This document shows positions 21,908 through 30,990 of a DNA stretch of 64,000 bases, in pieces. Under the pieces are notes generated by a model that had not been told where the DNA came from, did no database searches, and worked only from the letters and a program-made list of their open reading frames with translations. Position numbers and translations under genes: made by a program. The stretch is from Maratus speciosus. Taxonomy: Eukaryota > Arthropoda > Arachnida > Araneae > Salticidae. Where the stretch lies: contig OZ010786.1 in NCBI GenBank assembly GCA_963932465.1, forward strand, positions 593,391,038 through 593,455,037, read 5' to 3'. Each line of letters starts with the position of its first letter. The first letter of the stretch is position 1.

Positions 21908-23195
21908 TTGGGTTGGCAAGACAGTAATTTCGATTTTCACACATTCAGAGATTTATGTAAATTTTTTTGAATGAATTCTGCTAGTAATGTTTTTGGCATT
22001 TTGCCATTTGATAGCAGTGACCTTGAGGTTGCTTTTTAAGCCATTGCAGTATGATTTAGTTTGCAACTATTTGTTGAGGGTCAATTTTAACATGGAGTGC
22101 AAAAACGAATATTTTCGGCATATTTTACTTTTTTATTTCCGGAAAAGAAAAAATGCTGCAGAGGCTCATAAAAAGATATGTGAAATTTATGGTGTTGATT
22201 GCATAACAGAGCGCACGTGTCAGAATTGGCTTAAAAAACTTTGTTCTGGCGATTTTTCACTGAAAAATGACCAACGTTCTGGTCGACCGACTAAAGATTC
22301 TAATGACCAAATCAGTGTCGTTATTCAAGAGGATCGTCATGTAACTGTTCGAGAGATTGCAGAGAGGTTAAAAGTATCTCACACAACTATTGAAAATCAC
22401 TTATGAGGTCTTGGACTCGTTAAGAAGCTCGATATTTGGGTTCCGCATGAATTGAAAGATATTCACTTAACACAACGAATCAATATTTCTGGTATGCATC
22501 TTAAACGCAATAAAAAAGATTCTTTTGTGAAAAGAATCATCACTGGTGATGAAAAATGGATCACCTACAGTAACATCAATCGAAAACGATCATGGTCCAA
22601 GCATGATGAACCAGCATAAACCACATCGAAAGCTGAATTAGATCAAAAAAATATCATGCTGTCTATTTGGTAGGATTACAAAAGTGTTGTGTATTTCGAG
22701 CTTCTCCCAAGAAACCAGACAATTAATTCAGATATTTACTGTCAGCAACTAATAAAACTGTATGAAGCAATCAAAGAAAAGCGGCCGGCGTTGGCAAATC
22801 GTAAAGGAATCTTCTTCCACCATGATAATGCCCGGCCTCACACATCTTTGTTAACTCGTGGGAAATTATTAGAGCTTGTTTGGGAAGTGATGTCGCACCC
22901 TCCCTACAGCCTTGACCTGGCACCATCTGATTACCATTTATTTCGAAGTTTGCAGAATTCTTTGAATGGTAAAAATTTCACAAATGACGATGACCTAAAA
23001 CACTTCTTGGTTCAGTATTTGTCTGATAAGGACTAGAAGTTCTATGAACGCGGAATCATGCAGCTGGAAGAAAGATGGCAGAAGGTCCTTGAACAAAATG
23101 GAAAATATATAATTGATTAAAGTTTATTCTTTGTCTTAAAAAAAATGAGTTTTCTTCAATACTACAAAACCGAAATTACTTTCTTGCCAACCCAA
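21908..23195 (+). mobile_element. Full-length mariner, 1288 bp
   Basis: Inverted ends TTGGGTTGGCAAGACAGTAA and TTGGGTTGGCAAGAAAGTAA (right, reverse complement), TA at 21906-21907 and 23196-23197. Total length is the usual size for mariner. It sits in the right arm of the TA element; the left arm shows the unoccupied site. It carries one transposase gene with stops only. Confidence 0.95.
22092..23120 (+). pseudogene. mariner transposase with four in-frame stops
   Basis: From ATG at 22092 (MECKNEYFRHILLFYFRK) to the TAA at 23118-23120 is 343 codons in one frame, the normal length for the family. I found no frameshift, only four stops: TGA after TTIENHL (22404), TAA near 22617, TAG near 22671 and TAG near 23034. 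The N-terminal paired HTH region contains ERTCQNWLKKLCSGDFSLK and SGRPT. All three catalytic Asp residues are in place: TGDEKWITY, HHDNARPH and YSLDLAPSDYHLF. The last two are 34 residues apart, the D34D spacing of mariner. An upstream ATG at 21987 lies in the 5' untranslated part of the element and is unlikely to be used. The enzyme would cut and paste its own element at TA sites; this copy is dead but young in structure. Confidence 0.93.
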
Positions 23196-23359
23196 TAATA
23201 CAATAGTTTTGTCTGTAGACAACTTTAAAGTAGGGTCGTTTAATTGTGGACACACTGTATATTAAAAGTTCTGAAAAAGAATGCGGATTATACTATTTAA
23301 AAAAAGTGGTGACAGTCAAATAATCTGAAGTAATAAAGTCCCCAATCTGGCAACACTTG

Positions 23360-23939
23360 TTGCCAGCATTAAATGAGATCAAAGCGGCATCGTGACACTA
23401 AAAATTCACCCAGATAGGTGAGATGTAAGGTAAAATCGTTGACGACGGAGTTTTTAAATTTGTGAATGTGAACAGGTTCAAAATGTCTAAATCTGAAGAA
23501 GTATTGCATTTCTTGATAATAGTGGTGGAAGCAAATTTAATATTTTGCCCCCCCAAGAATGAGAAGCAATACATGGTTTTGTAATTCATTTTTCTTTTCA
23601 TTACAAATAAGGTCATTATGACGTCATCTAGTGACTCTCAGATGCACTGCATTTCGAGAATTTACAGTAAAGTTTTGATGACACAAGAAAAAATATTTAT
23701 CTTTGTGTTTTTGCAATGGATACTACAAATATCGGTCACATGAAAGTCACCAGGAGACTTTATTTTAAATCTTCCTAGCAACTGCTTATAAAGCAGCAAT
23801 CATATGGACTTCTCAGTAGAGTTGTCAAATGACAGTCATTTGCGAATAAATGAGATTAATGAAAAGTTTCAGAGTAGTGACCATCTGAGGCGTCAAGGAG
23901 ACATCACATGGGCGGTTTATATGTTAGAGCAGTATATAT
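23360..23939. other. No recognised feature
   Basis: A 72-codon minus-strand frame (23398-23616) has no motif. No repeat boundary seen. Confidence 0.4.
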
Positions 23940-23943
23940 TTAA

Positions 23944-24147
23944 CCCCTTGAGAGACGGTGGGATATATTTTATCCCACCTACATTTAATGAAGATTTGCA
24001 ACAGTAAAAATTCATTAAATTTTATTTTTCTAACTTTGGTGGAAAAAAAGTCATAAAATTGCTTTTCCTTATTTTGCAATAAACTTTTTTGAAGATTTCG
24101 GAGTGAATTCGACATTTCAGAAACACAATTTGATGCCTCTCAAAGGA
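23944..24147. mobile_element. TTAA-flanked MITE, 204 bp, copy 3
   Basis: TTAA at 23940-23943 and 24148-24151; same orientation and block order as the copy at 1197-1404 (CCCCTTGAGAGAC, the GGTGGGATA/TATCCCACC hairpin, TTCTAACTTTGGTGG), more diverged at the right end (CCTCTCAAAGG). Confidence 0.88.
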
Positions 24148-24151
24148 TTAA

Positions 24152-24699
24152 CTGTATATTAACTGTTTATATATTTACATTTAAAATGCTCACAAAATCG
24201 AAAATTAGCCTTTTGTGTATCTTGCTATTTTATTTTTTTCAAAATGCGTCATATATCGTAAATGAGAATGAAATATTAATAGTATTAGCTCTATCTAATA
24301 TATACAAATTTTAATACGAATGGTACTTTTCATATTAGATTCTTTTTATGTTATTATTATTTTTTAGATTTACTTTTCTACGAAATAATCTAACATATAT
24401 TTCAAATATTATATTTTTCCTTTTAGAAACTTTAATACACAGCATAAACAAGTGTAACATTTTATGTATGCATTTAAAAACCGTTTTGTTTAAATTCTAT
24501 TAGGCCTGCATTCAAATATTGAATTTGATATTGAAAATATCTCAAGACAATTCACAAAAATGGAATGCAGTAAACAAACAGTAGAAAAAATATTTTCGAA
24601 TTCGATAAGTCATCGGAGCATTTCATTTCGTTCAACGTAGTAGAATTATTCGAAGCGAATAACTCTCGAAATAATATTTTTTAGAACACAATATATGTA
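24152..24699. other. No recognised feature
   Basis: Very AT-rich; no open frame, TIR or tandem repeat noticed. Confidence 0.4.
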
Positions 24700-26058
24700 C
24701 ATTCGTGGGGGGAAAATGTAAACACCACCTATTAACTAGGGTTACCAGTTTGGACTCCACTTTTATTTAAAAAAATTTGGATTCACACCAGAAAATGCGA
24801 AAAGTATTTTCAGATTTATTTAATGGCAAATTATTCTCGATTACATAAAGTAGAAATTCTTCTTCAAAAATTTCCGGTCCGAAGTCGAAATTTAGCGATA
24901 AAAATGGAGGCCAAATTGACAATGCCGTTACTAACTCTGGAACAAATTATAGCAGAAGAAAGTTACTAGTATCAAAAGATTGGAACTAAAGTCTATTTTA
25001 AAAAGATGTATATAAAATTTGCTTGGGGGGGGGGGGGGGGCATGTACATATCAGAACAAACCCAAACTTTATGTGTGTGTGGGGGGGGGGGTTGCAACGA
25101 TGCCCAATTTTGACACCATAAATACATTTTCATAAGTCTTCAATTAGCCTAAGTATAAATTTTCATGAAATTCGTAAGATTAGTTCCAGAGAAATTAATT
25201 ATTTTAAAATGAGCATATTTTAGGGACTGTATCCAAATTGAAGTATGTTACTCGATTGTTAAATTGCTACAGAATGATTAAGTCACTTCAGTTAAAGGAT
25301 TATTCCTCGCCAATATAACAATTTAGCTAGCTTAATATGTTTCGACTACTAACAAGTCCAATTGTTTCAATAAAAGGAATAAAAAATTTTCATTTCAAAT
25401 TACGGTTTTCAACACATCATAGACGATCCCTTAATCCGTTATCTTAACTTTTTTAAATATAATTTGAAAACTACTCGGAAATAAAAATTGAAATTTTGGA
25501 TTAGCATAAAGCAGGACTTATATAAATCCATAACATCCATAATACCCATTATACCCATAATATAAATCCGAAATATAAATCCATAAAAAAAATTGTAAGT
25601 TGCAATTCATAATTTTTTCGAATATTTAATTCAAATTTCATATTATAAAATTATAAAATAACAAACTCATTGTATTTATATTTGTGTTTTTTAGTACTAT
25701 AACAATTCATCAAATTTGCACATTTGTATTATAATTTCAGAAGATATTAATGAAATTATGAAAATGTAATTTAACATTTGAAGCTCTAAATTTTGAATGT
25801 TTATAATTCAAAATGTTATCCTGCAAATGACTCGAGATTTCGTATCTGGAGATAGCTGTAACCGAAGATTTTTAATATATAGTCAAAATTGGATGTTGCC
25901 ATTGAAAAACAAAACTGGTTTTGATTTGTTCCCTAAGCAAATTTTATATACATCATGTAAAAGCGAATTTTATTTACAATTGTTTTGTAGCAGTAACTTT
26001 CACGTACTGTAATCTGTTGTAGAGTTGGTAGGGTATGTTTACATTTTTTATACGACTA
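24700..26058. mobile_element. TIR element, copy 1 (ends TGTAAACACC)
   Basis: The left end contains AAAATGTAAACACC and the right end in reverse complement TATAGTCGTATAAAAAATGT then AAACATACC. The interior matches the copy at 30039-30990 over many blocks (for example GAGAAATTAATTATTTTAAA and TTTTAGGGACTGTATCCAAA). G-runs at 25027-25040 and 25082-25091 and a MITE (24738-24928) are added here. No protein motif was recognised; the 71-codon frame at 25797-26012 is not conserved as an open frame in the other copy as far as I can see. Confidence 0.65.
24738..24928. mobile_element. hAT-like MITE, 191 bp
   Basis: AGGGTTACCAGTTTGGACTC on the left answers ACGGCATTGTCAATTTGGCC on the right (reverse complement). 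Flanks TATTAACT and TACTAACT form an 8-bp duplication with one mismatch. The unoccupied site is at 30062-30076 (CCTTACTAACTCTG). Confidence 0.75.
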
Positions 26059-26171
26059 TACTTTCATAGCGTAGGTACCTATATACAATATTGATATTAA
26101 ACAATTGTTAATGTATATGGAGTAAATAAACAGAATCATATAGTATTTTGAACAGGAAGCGGCTGAATAAA

Positions 26172-26748
26172 CAATCACCTCATCGAGTTGACGGCTGAAA
26201 TTTCAGGATGAGTTAAAACTCTATTCGCAAATTAAAATGCAACTGGTCTGCCAAGTCATATCTTGGTGGAAAATACCTTCAAACCCTATTTTAATGGTTG
26301 ATCTGTAGGTTTACCATTGCATTTTCCTGTTCCCAGTCCTTAACACGACCACGCCGGCGCGGTGGGTCACACTCGACTGTCTCACAGCTGCCAAGTCTAC
26401 GGCTTTTTGGATACCAGTGTTTTAATGCAGAAAATGTTGTTTTATTTAATTAGAACAACTGGGCGATTTAAAGGAACAACATTTTCTCTAAAATAATAGT
26501 GGTGTCAAAAAGCCGGAGACTTGACAACTCTGAGACAGTCGAGTGTGACCCAACACACCGGCGTGAACGTGTTAATAATTTTATACTTTTGAGTGCAGGA
26601 AAACACAATAATAAACCTACCGATCCACCACTAAAATTGGCTCTGAAGGTGGTTTCCACGAAGATATGACTAGGGAAGCCAGTTGCATTTTAATATGTTA
26701 TCGAGTTCTGTCTAACGCTGAACTTTCAGCCGTCCACCCTGATGCCTG
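26172..26748. repeat. Near-continuous palindrome of about 580 bp
   Basis: Arms of roughly 270 bp match each other from the outside (GACGGCTGAAATTTCAGGAT near 26191 against CTGAACTTTCAGCCGTC near 26718) through ATGCAACTGG, TCATATCTT and TAGGTTTA blocks. They continue through a TTAA-flanked inner element (26344-26571) to a core with CGGCTTTTTGGATACCAGT. A transcript would fold into one long hairpin. It can be read as three foldbacks each inserted at the centre of the last, or as one palindromic element with modules. Confidence 0.75.
26344..26571. mobile_element. TTAA-flanked palindromic element inside the palindrome
   Basis: TTAA at 26340-26343 and 26572-26575. Ends CACGACCACGCCGG and CCGGCGTGAACGTG; then GGTCACACTCGACTGTCTCA and its inverse. 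The core from 26395 to 26530 resembles the hAT-like MITE at 29840-29984 (shared CGGCTTTTTG and GAAAATGTTGTT blocks). Confidence 0.65.
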
Positions 26749-27418
26749 AGGTCAGGTGGCTCTGATGATATCTCATGGATCTGATGAGGTGAAATGGATC
26801 TGATGATATTTGATATATGATCTCAAATGTGATGTTTTGTGCAGACGCCTCGTTGTCTAATTTCTTTGATAACCTGTTTGATGTATCTAAATTCAATAAA
26901 AAAAAAAATTAGCACCACAACAAAATAGTTAGTAAAAACTTTTTTTTGTGATTTCGAACACTTGTATATATTTTTCAGAAAGAAAACAATTTTAATTTTG
27001 TTTATAAAATAATACAAACAATTTAGTAAAAAAACTTAATGGCTGTCAGAACTTTAAACCGGAATCCGCTGATAATTGTAAGAGCATTAAACTACATATA
27101 CAGACGTAGGACACGGATACCACCCTACTAACTTTGTATGAAATTACGGCAAACTTATATTTGTACGAACGCATAGCTGCGAAATCTTACGCTTTTTTGT
27201 ACCTCAAAAATTAGCAGAAATTTTTGACTTATTTAATTACCAGACTGCATACATATTAAGCATACAAACTTAATGCTGGAATTGGGCGTAAATTAATACA
27301 GCTGCGCCATCTTGTGGACACGGTTGATAATTCTCATACGCGGGTTTTTAGAGCGACGTCATATATGACAGAATATCTACCATCTGTGCATACTTTCTAA
27401 ATCTTTAGTCACTCATGG

Positions 27419-27661
27419 TTTGGTTTGGTTTGTGTTTATGACGGCCAATTATCAACACGTGGGATATAGGCCCTGGGGGGAGTGCCCTTCGTGGGGGTCT
27501 TTCTAAGGGAACCTAACCCGTATTTACACATGGGAATCGACGGTTTCGAAGAAAACCACGAAAACTCCGAAACGGTTAGGCCGACGGGCGTGATTGGGTT
27601 CGAACCCAGCACCTCCCGTCTACCAGCTTCGAGAGCAGAACCTCTCAGCCACTGGTGGGGC
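27419..27661 (-). mobile_element. tRNA-derived SINE, copy 1
   Basis: A perfect 12-bp duplication AGTCACTCATGG flanks it (27407-27418 and 27662-27673). On the minus strand the head reads TGGCTGAGAGG (fits the pol III A box) and then GGTTCGAACCC (fits the B box) about 40 bp further, with an arrangement like a class II tRNA (Leu/Ser type). The body follows, and the 3' end is a short TTTGG-type simple repeat. A second copy of the same size lies at 50297-50536. It depends on LINE machinery for copying. Confidence 0.88.
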
Positions 27662-27802
27662 AGTCACTCATGGAGCATGAATTTTGTTTACCAGATTTAT
27701 TGCAAAATAATGGCGTAGCGTGAAGAGGGTGGGACCCAGATGCACTTGACAGCACGAAGTTTTTTTTTCGCCTTATCTAATCAGAGACATTTCAGCTGTT
27801 AA

Positions 27803-28004
27803 CACTAGAAACACTGTTAGGGGTCATGTTGACACCTGCAAAATTGATAATTGTTGATTCGAACCCAAAATTTTTTCATAAGATATGTTATGTATATGAA
27901 GCCCAAAAATAGGCTAATTAAATAAGTTAAACAGTTTCAAATAAAAATTCTGGTGTGAAACACTTTTTTATAAGAATTGAGTAAAATAGCGGGCGATTCT
28001 AGTG
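27803..28004. mobile_element. TTAA-flanked MITE, 202 bp
   Basis: TTAA at 27799-27802 and 28005-28008; ends CACTAGAA and TTCTAGTG. The interior block TTCTGGTGTGAAACACTTTT and GAATTGAGTAAAAT is shared with 34469-34668. Confidence 0.85.
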
Positions 28005-28248
28005 TTAATGAAGGTGAAAAAGTCTGTACAATTTTAGGGGTGTGAAGTAAGAAACCAGTTAGGCATATTCCTGTAGTTAAACCCCATCCGCTACGTGGCG
28101 CGTGACCTTGATTGATGTTTCCTCTCGCATTTAAGGTAAGACGCTTAGTATGTTTGCAGTTCTGCTACCAGATTACGGCGATAAAAAAGGGTTAAATTTG
28201 CTATTAAATTTTTTTGGTGCAAAAAAGTTGTAAGAGTTGGCCACTATG

Positions 28249-28827
28249 CGAACACACCCACTTTTCACTCTACAATTGTATTCCTGTTAAAATCAACCAA
28301 GAAAGTATATTGTTTATGTACTCTAAACTTCATAGAGTTAGAGAACCACAAAATTTAAAAGTTCTAATTTGAAAGCTAACTGATAAACTATAGTTTATAT
28401 CATCCCAAAATACAAACTGTGTGGAATTCTTGTTCTTTAATAAGATACATTGATTGAATTCAAAAATAATCTAGGCATTTTATCTATTCAAAAACTTATT
28501 TCTATTTATGAAATATGTAAATAAATTTATATTAAAAATATATGAACTATGGACTATTTCAGTTATTACATAAAAAGTGTCATCGTCGTCAAAAACATCT
28601 CTAATGAGGTAGTCTACGTTTATAATAAATTTTAATAAATATTCTTATTTTAAAAACTGCCTTTGTTTAGGTATTGATTTAATTTAAATTTCTATCCATA
28701 AATGTCTATAGCTGAACCTTGAAAAAAAATATTTTTGGTTTCTTTCTGGTTTTACTCCCTAGTTTAATATTTTTGTAATATTCATGAAAATGTTTGTTGT
28801 AAAAAACATAGAAACCATTTTAAAATA
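28249..28827. other. No recognised feature
   Basis: AT-rich; no convincing open frame or repeat boundary. Confidence 0.4.
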
Positions 28828-29216
28828 TTAGGTTGAGCAAAAAGTTCTGGGAAATTTTAATCTAATAGTTACCAGAATTTGTATCGTGTATAGGAGTTCT
28901 AGTGGTGTATTTATAGTAGTTCAGGAACTTTGGCTCCAAAATGCCTATTGACCAGTATGATTTACGTGTGTTGACCTGGCGTTATTGGAGAAAAGGCCTA
29001 ACGGTTCTGAAAGCCGTCGATGAGATTAATGAGGATGAGGGAGCTGGTAACGGCGAAAAACTTAGCCAGCAAATCCGGAATCTGGCAAAATGGTGGCAGA
29101 ATGTTGTGGACTATGATGGTCTCTGCTTTAAAGAATAGTCATTATTGCTTTTGTTGTTAATTTGCGCATAACAACGGAACTTTCACAAATTTCCCAGAAT
29201 TTTTCGCTCAATTTAG
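28828..29216 (+). mobile_element. Internally deleted mariner-like element, 389 bp
   Basis: Ends TTAGGTTGAGCAAAAAGTTC and, in reverse complement at the right, CTAAATTGAGCGAAAAATTC are inverse repeats and both run on into TGGGAAATT. TA lies at 28826-28827 and 29217-29218. The transposase gene has lost its catalytic middle but the two remaining ends are joined in frame (28941-29138). Confidence 0.88.
28941..29138 (+). CDS. 65-residue open frame: mariner N-terminal HTH joined to C-terminal tail
   Basis: The frame starts MPIDQYDLRVLTWRYWRKGL, the first helix-turn-helix of a mariner-type transposase, through AVDEINEDEGAGNGEKLSQQ. It then ends KWWQNVVDYDGLCFKE, which fits the last residues of the same kind of protein (usual form: K-R-W-Q-x-V-x-D-x-x-G-x-Y-F). 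The central 250 or more residues with the catalytic acids are missing, and the join lies near residues 43-50. There is no stop or frameshift, unlike all other transposase remnants here. If expressed, it could still bind transposon ends without cutting; that is inference. It may equally be open by chance because it is short. Confidence 0.65.
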   Translation: MPIDQYDLRVLTWRYWRKGLTVLKAVDEINEDEGAGNGEKLSQQIRNLAKWWQNVVDYDGLCFKE

Positions 29217-29639
29217 TAGTTCAATGATGCTACACTATGGTAATGAATGTTTTTATATTAGTCATTTAAGATTTTTATTTGGTTCTACACATTAATATTT
29301 AAGACCACTATCGTATTTATAAAACTGTCGTTAGGAAATTGAAAATCCTTCACAGAATGTTTGGATAGTTATCTTTCGTTAATACATATTCCATGGAAAA
29401 AATATATATTAATATTAAAATTTCCCTTGCCGCGGATTCGAGTATTAAACTCGAAATTTCGGAATCAAAAACTCATCAGATTTGGCATCACTGTTTGCGA
29501 CCTCTATAGTCCGACTATTTTTATAGTCCATTCGTACCACTAATTAAAAAAAATTAATTTTACAGTACAATACTCTTACACTTTTTGTAAAAGAGTATGC
29601 AGAAGGTTTTTGTTTTTAAAAAGTGGTGCGAGTTAGAAT
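29217..29639. other. No recognised feature
   Basis: A 60-codon frame (29361-29543) has no motif. Confidence 0.4.
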
Positions 29640-29839
29640 TAAAAAATAGTCGTCAGTGTCTGTATAGTTTTAAATGCGTGGGATGTTTGTATAGAATAGA
29701 TGCTTCTTTGTGAAGAGGTAACTGCGTCGTAACTGTATTTTTACAGTCTACTGGGGAGAATCCGTAATATATATTGTACTTGAAATATTAGAATTATAAT
29801 GTGTTGAATATTAAACATTCATTTAACTTTTTATTCTAA

Positions 29840-29984
29840 CAGGGATGAAATTTTCGGCTTTTTGAATACCAGTATAATTTTAGAGAGAATGTTGTTCTCT
29901 TAAATTGCAATAATATTCCGATTAAATAAAATAACATTTTTTCTAAGATTATACTGGTGTGCAAAAAGTCGAAAATATCAGCCT
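29840..29984. mobile_element. hAT-like MITE, 145 bp
   Basis: CAGGGATGAAATTTTCGGCT at the left answers AAGGCTGATATTTTCGACTT at the right (reverse complement), continuing into ACCAGTATAAT. Flanks TATTCTAA and TGTTCTAA form an 8-bp duplication with one mismatch. It interrupts one monomer of the tandem array. Confidence 0.75.
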
Positions 29985-30038
29985 TGTTCTAAGCTTGTGT
30001 AATATCCATTTAAATATTTCGTGTCGGAAGATATAGGT

Positions 30039-30990
30039 ATAGTCGTGTAAAAAAATGTAAACACCCCTTACTAACTCTGCAAAAAATTATCGTAGAAGAA
30101 AGTTACAGAAACCACACGATCATAAATGAGCTCTACACCCTTCAATGAGCCTAAAAAAGTTATGCAATTCCTATGACAAGTCTCCGAGAAATTAATTATT
30201 TTAAAAGGAGAGTATTTTAGGGGCTGTATCCAAAATGAAGTTACGTACTCGATTGTTTACAGAGAGAGCCACCTTCTTGATCAAGGCATCTTAAGCGCCA
30301 CTCAAGCAGTCATTAAAGGCTTCTAGATTACAGGGTAGCATAAGAAATTTCAAAATATCTAGTCACTTCTATCATAGATGGGCCCTTAAACAATCATTTT
30401 GCCGTTTTTTAAGCATAATTTGAAAATTACTTGGAAGAAAAATATGAAAATTTGGATTTACATAAAGCAGGACATAATAAATCTAAATCCATCAAAAAAA
30501 ATTGTAGGTTGCAATTCATAATTTTTTTTCGAATATTAATTTCATAATTTATATCATAAAATTATAAAAATTGGAAATTCAACGAATTTATGTTTGGGTA
30601 TTTTAGTATTATTACACAAGAAATTAGCACATTAGGAGTATAATTTCAGGAGATATTAATAAAAATTTGAAATGTAATTTAACATTAGAAGCGCTAAATT
30701 TTGAGTGTTTATAATTCAAAAACTTATCATTGAAAGGGCTTGAAATTTGGTGTCTGGGCATAGTTTGAACCGAAGATTTGAAATATCTTGTTAAAATTGA
30801 GTATTGCCATTAAAAAAATGAAGTTTGGGTTCGTTGTAATATGTAGGTGGCCCCCTAAGAAAATTTTATATACGCCATTTAAAAGTACACATTATTTCAA
30901 ATCGTTTGGTACCAGTAACTTTCTTCTATGGTAATTTGTTGAGGAGTAGGGGTGTTAGTAGGGGTGTTTACTTTTTTTCCCCTGTGACTG
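30039..30990. mobile_element. TIR element, copy 2 (ends TGTAAACACC)
   Basis: The left end TATAGTCGTGTAAAAAAATG and the right end in reverse complement CAGTCACAGGGGAAAAAAAG lead into GTAAACACC and then CCTACTAACTC-like blocks. GTAGAAGAAAGTTAC is inverse at both sides (30089 and 30920 region). It splits a monomer of the tandem array (30000-30038 continues at 30991). No coding motif. Confidence 0.75.

Larger units (their letters stand above)
17779..23257. mobile_element. TA-flanked element with long inverted ends, host of five insertions
   Basis: The left end CAATGTGTCCAAAATTAAAC is mirrored by CAGTGTGTCCACAATTAAAC in reverse complement at the right, both flanked by TA. Inner arms continue with ACCCTACTTTAAAG, TGTCTACAG, ACTATTGT, GACATAA and ATTTGTTTAAGC, then TAGTTCAAAATTTC (left near 19222, right near 19740). 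The arms are interrupted on the left by two TTAA elements and on the right by a mariner, a hAT MITE and a foldback. A third copy of the arm starts at 19320 in direct orientation. No transposase was found. Confidence 0.7.
17688..23359. mobile_element. Outer hAT-like palindromic MITE, split by later insertions
   Basis: The left arm starts CAGGGTTGCCAGATTGGGGA (17688) and the right end in reverse complement reads CAAGTGTTGCCAGATTGGGG. Both arms continue with CAGATT, TGTCACC and a T-rich run, about 90 bp each. The flanks read TTGCAGC and TTGCCAGC, a possible imperfect 8-bp duplication. The DNA between the arms (17779-23257) is a separate TA-flanked element, so the original MITE was only about 190 bp. 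Confidence 0.7.
27172..28248. mobile_element. hAT-like MITE shell split by a SINE and a TTAA MITE
   Basis: The left arm CATAGCTGCGAAATCTTACG and the right arm in reverse complement, CATAGTGGCCAACTCTTAC, are inverse; the arms stay alike to about 27280 and from about 28140. The flanks TACGAACG and TGCGAACA suggest an imperfect 8-bp duplication. The ends resemble the 150-bp MITE at 21722-21871. Confidence 0.6.

Noticed and set aside
25797..26012. 71-codon frame in the TIR element at 24700
   Set aside because: The homologous stretch in the copy at 30039-30990 does not keep an equivalent open frame by eye.
27600..27661. Functional tRNA gene on the minus strand
   Set aside because: Boxes A and B are present but the sequence continues into a shared SINE body with flanking target duplication, and a second copy exists at 50297.
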